Source of the DNA: an uncultured Bacteroidota bacterium
GTDB lineage: Bacteria > Bacteroidota > Bacteroidia > Flavobacteriales > Flavobacteriaceae
Direction of reading: 5' to 3'
Length of the DNA: 15,956 nucleotides
Assembly: GCA_903879875.1 (NCBI GenBank)
Contig: CAIRNC010000233.1
Location: forward strand, 1 to 15,956
Made by a program: the position numbers and the translations under genes
The notes under the pieces: generated by a model
Seen by the model: only the letters and a program-made list of their open reading frames with translations
Told to the model about the DNA's origin: nothing
Databases searched by the model: none
Shown here: one piece after another, positions 15,665 to 15,956 of the stretch
How the letters are laid out: each line of letters opens with the position of its first letter
Numbering within the stretch: position 1 is the first letter of the stretch

Positions 15665-15956
15665 TTATAATGAAACCTGTATATCGGGATTGACAAGCAA
15701 AAGTGCATCAATAAAAGCTTGTTTCTCTTTTGGTGAAACTAAAATTTCTTCATATTTACCGTAGGAAATAGACAATCTATCCAATGATAGCGCAGGTGAA
15801 CTGAGAATAGAATTCGATTTTTCAATTCTTTTAATTTCATGAATGTTAATTCTATTCGACACCATGAATCCTGCTTTTATAATCAAAACTTCGCCATCAA
15901 TACAATAGCGTAACTTCACAAAACCATAAATTATAAAGAGGGCTACTGGTAATAAA
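15665..15956 (-). CDS. Bacterial PH-domain (YyaB/bPH_4-like) membrane protein, partial
   Basis: This gene is cut by the right edge of the window: the frame stays open upstream of the GTG at 15919, reading LLPVALFIIYGFVKLRYCIDGEVL, so that GTG is internal and about 96 C-terminal residues are visible. LLPVALFIIYGF is the end of a membrane segment. After it comes a small beta-rich domain (YCIDGEVLIIKAG, INIHEIKRIEKSNSI, PALSLDRLSISYGK, EILVSPKEKQAFIDALLLVNP) that resembles the bPH_4/DUF1200 family of membrane-anchored bacterial PH domains found in YyaB-like proteins. These have no assigned reaction. The gene ends 95 nt before the DUF4175 start on the same strand, so cotranscription is possible. 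Confidence 0.75.
   Translation of the reverse strand, partial: LLPVALFIIYGFVKLRYCIDGEVLIIKAGFMVSNRINIHEIKRIEKSNSILSSPALSLDRLSISYGKYEEILVSPKEKQAFIDALLLVNPDIQVSL

Noticed and set aside
1..15956. Defence island, prophage or mobile element
   Set aside because: No transposase, integrase, phage, toxin-antitoxin or nuclease genes other than YbeY are visible, and gene content is conserved-type.

Overview
The window looks like a chromosomal segment from an AT-rich member of the Bacteroidota, most likely Flavobacteriaceae. The evidence is a type IX secretion (T9SS) surface protein with a C-terminal sorting domain, Bacteroidota-restricted families (DUF3127, DUF4175), TAnnTTTG-type promoter elements and few strong Shine-Dalgarno sites. 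No phage, transposon, CRISPR or defence genes are visible. Genus-level identity is inferred.

Layout: (1) Positions 1-1341, + strand: a flavin reductase-family protein and a DUF3127 OB-fold protein with an SSB-like acidic tail, closed by a strong bidirectional terminator at 1363-1398. (2) 1480-4716, - strand: a large secreted T9SS surface protein converging on that terminator. (3) 4851-8119, - strand: a tight three-gene operon, deoC - aldehyde dehydrogenase - degenerate aldehyde dehydrogenase-like protein. It probably splits deoxyribose-5-phosphate into glyceraldehyde-3-phosphate and acetaldehyde and oxidises the aldehyde. A 330-bp AT-rich spacer follows, holding the deoC promoter, a 20-bp perfect palindrome and a terminator for the next cluster. 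(4) 8450-15569, - strand: a co-directional cluster DUF4175 membrane/coiled-coil protein - ybeY - mnmG - small lipoprotein - SAM methyltransferase, with junctions that overlap (ATGA, TAATG) or are close. Upstream of it is a partial bacterial-PH-domain membrane protein running off the right edge.

The most notable non-coding signal is a group of three parS-like centromere sites (core TTTCACGTGAAA or TTCCACGTGAAA) around mnmG: one exact 16-mer at 11785-11800, one at 11825-11840 inside the last codons of ybeY, and one 15/16 match at 9805-9820 after mnmG. This suggests the segment is a ParB-loading region, and so probably near the replication origin. Other items worth a look are the SSB-like tail on the DUF3127 protein, the catalytically dead ALDH partner that resembles a split ALDH16-type enzyme, a YbeY with Asp in place of the third metal-binding His, and a TTG start for the DUF4175 gene. 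I see no convincing new multi-gene system; most genes here are conserved housekeeping or family-typical genes.
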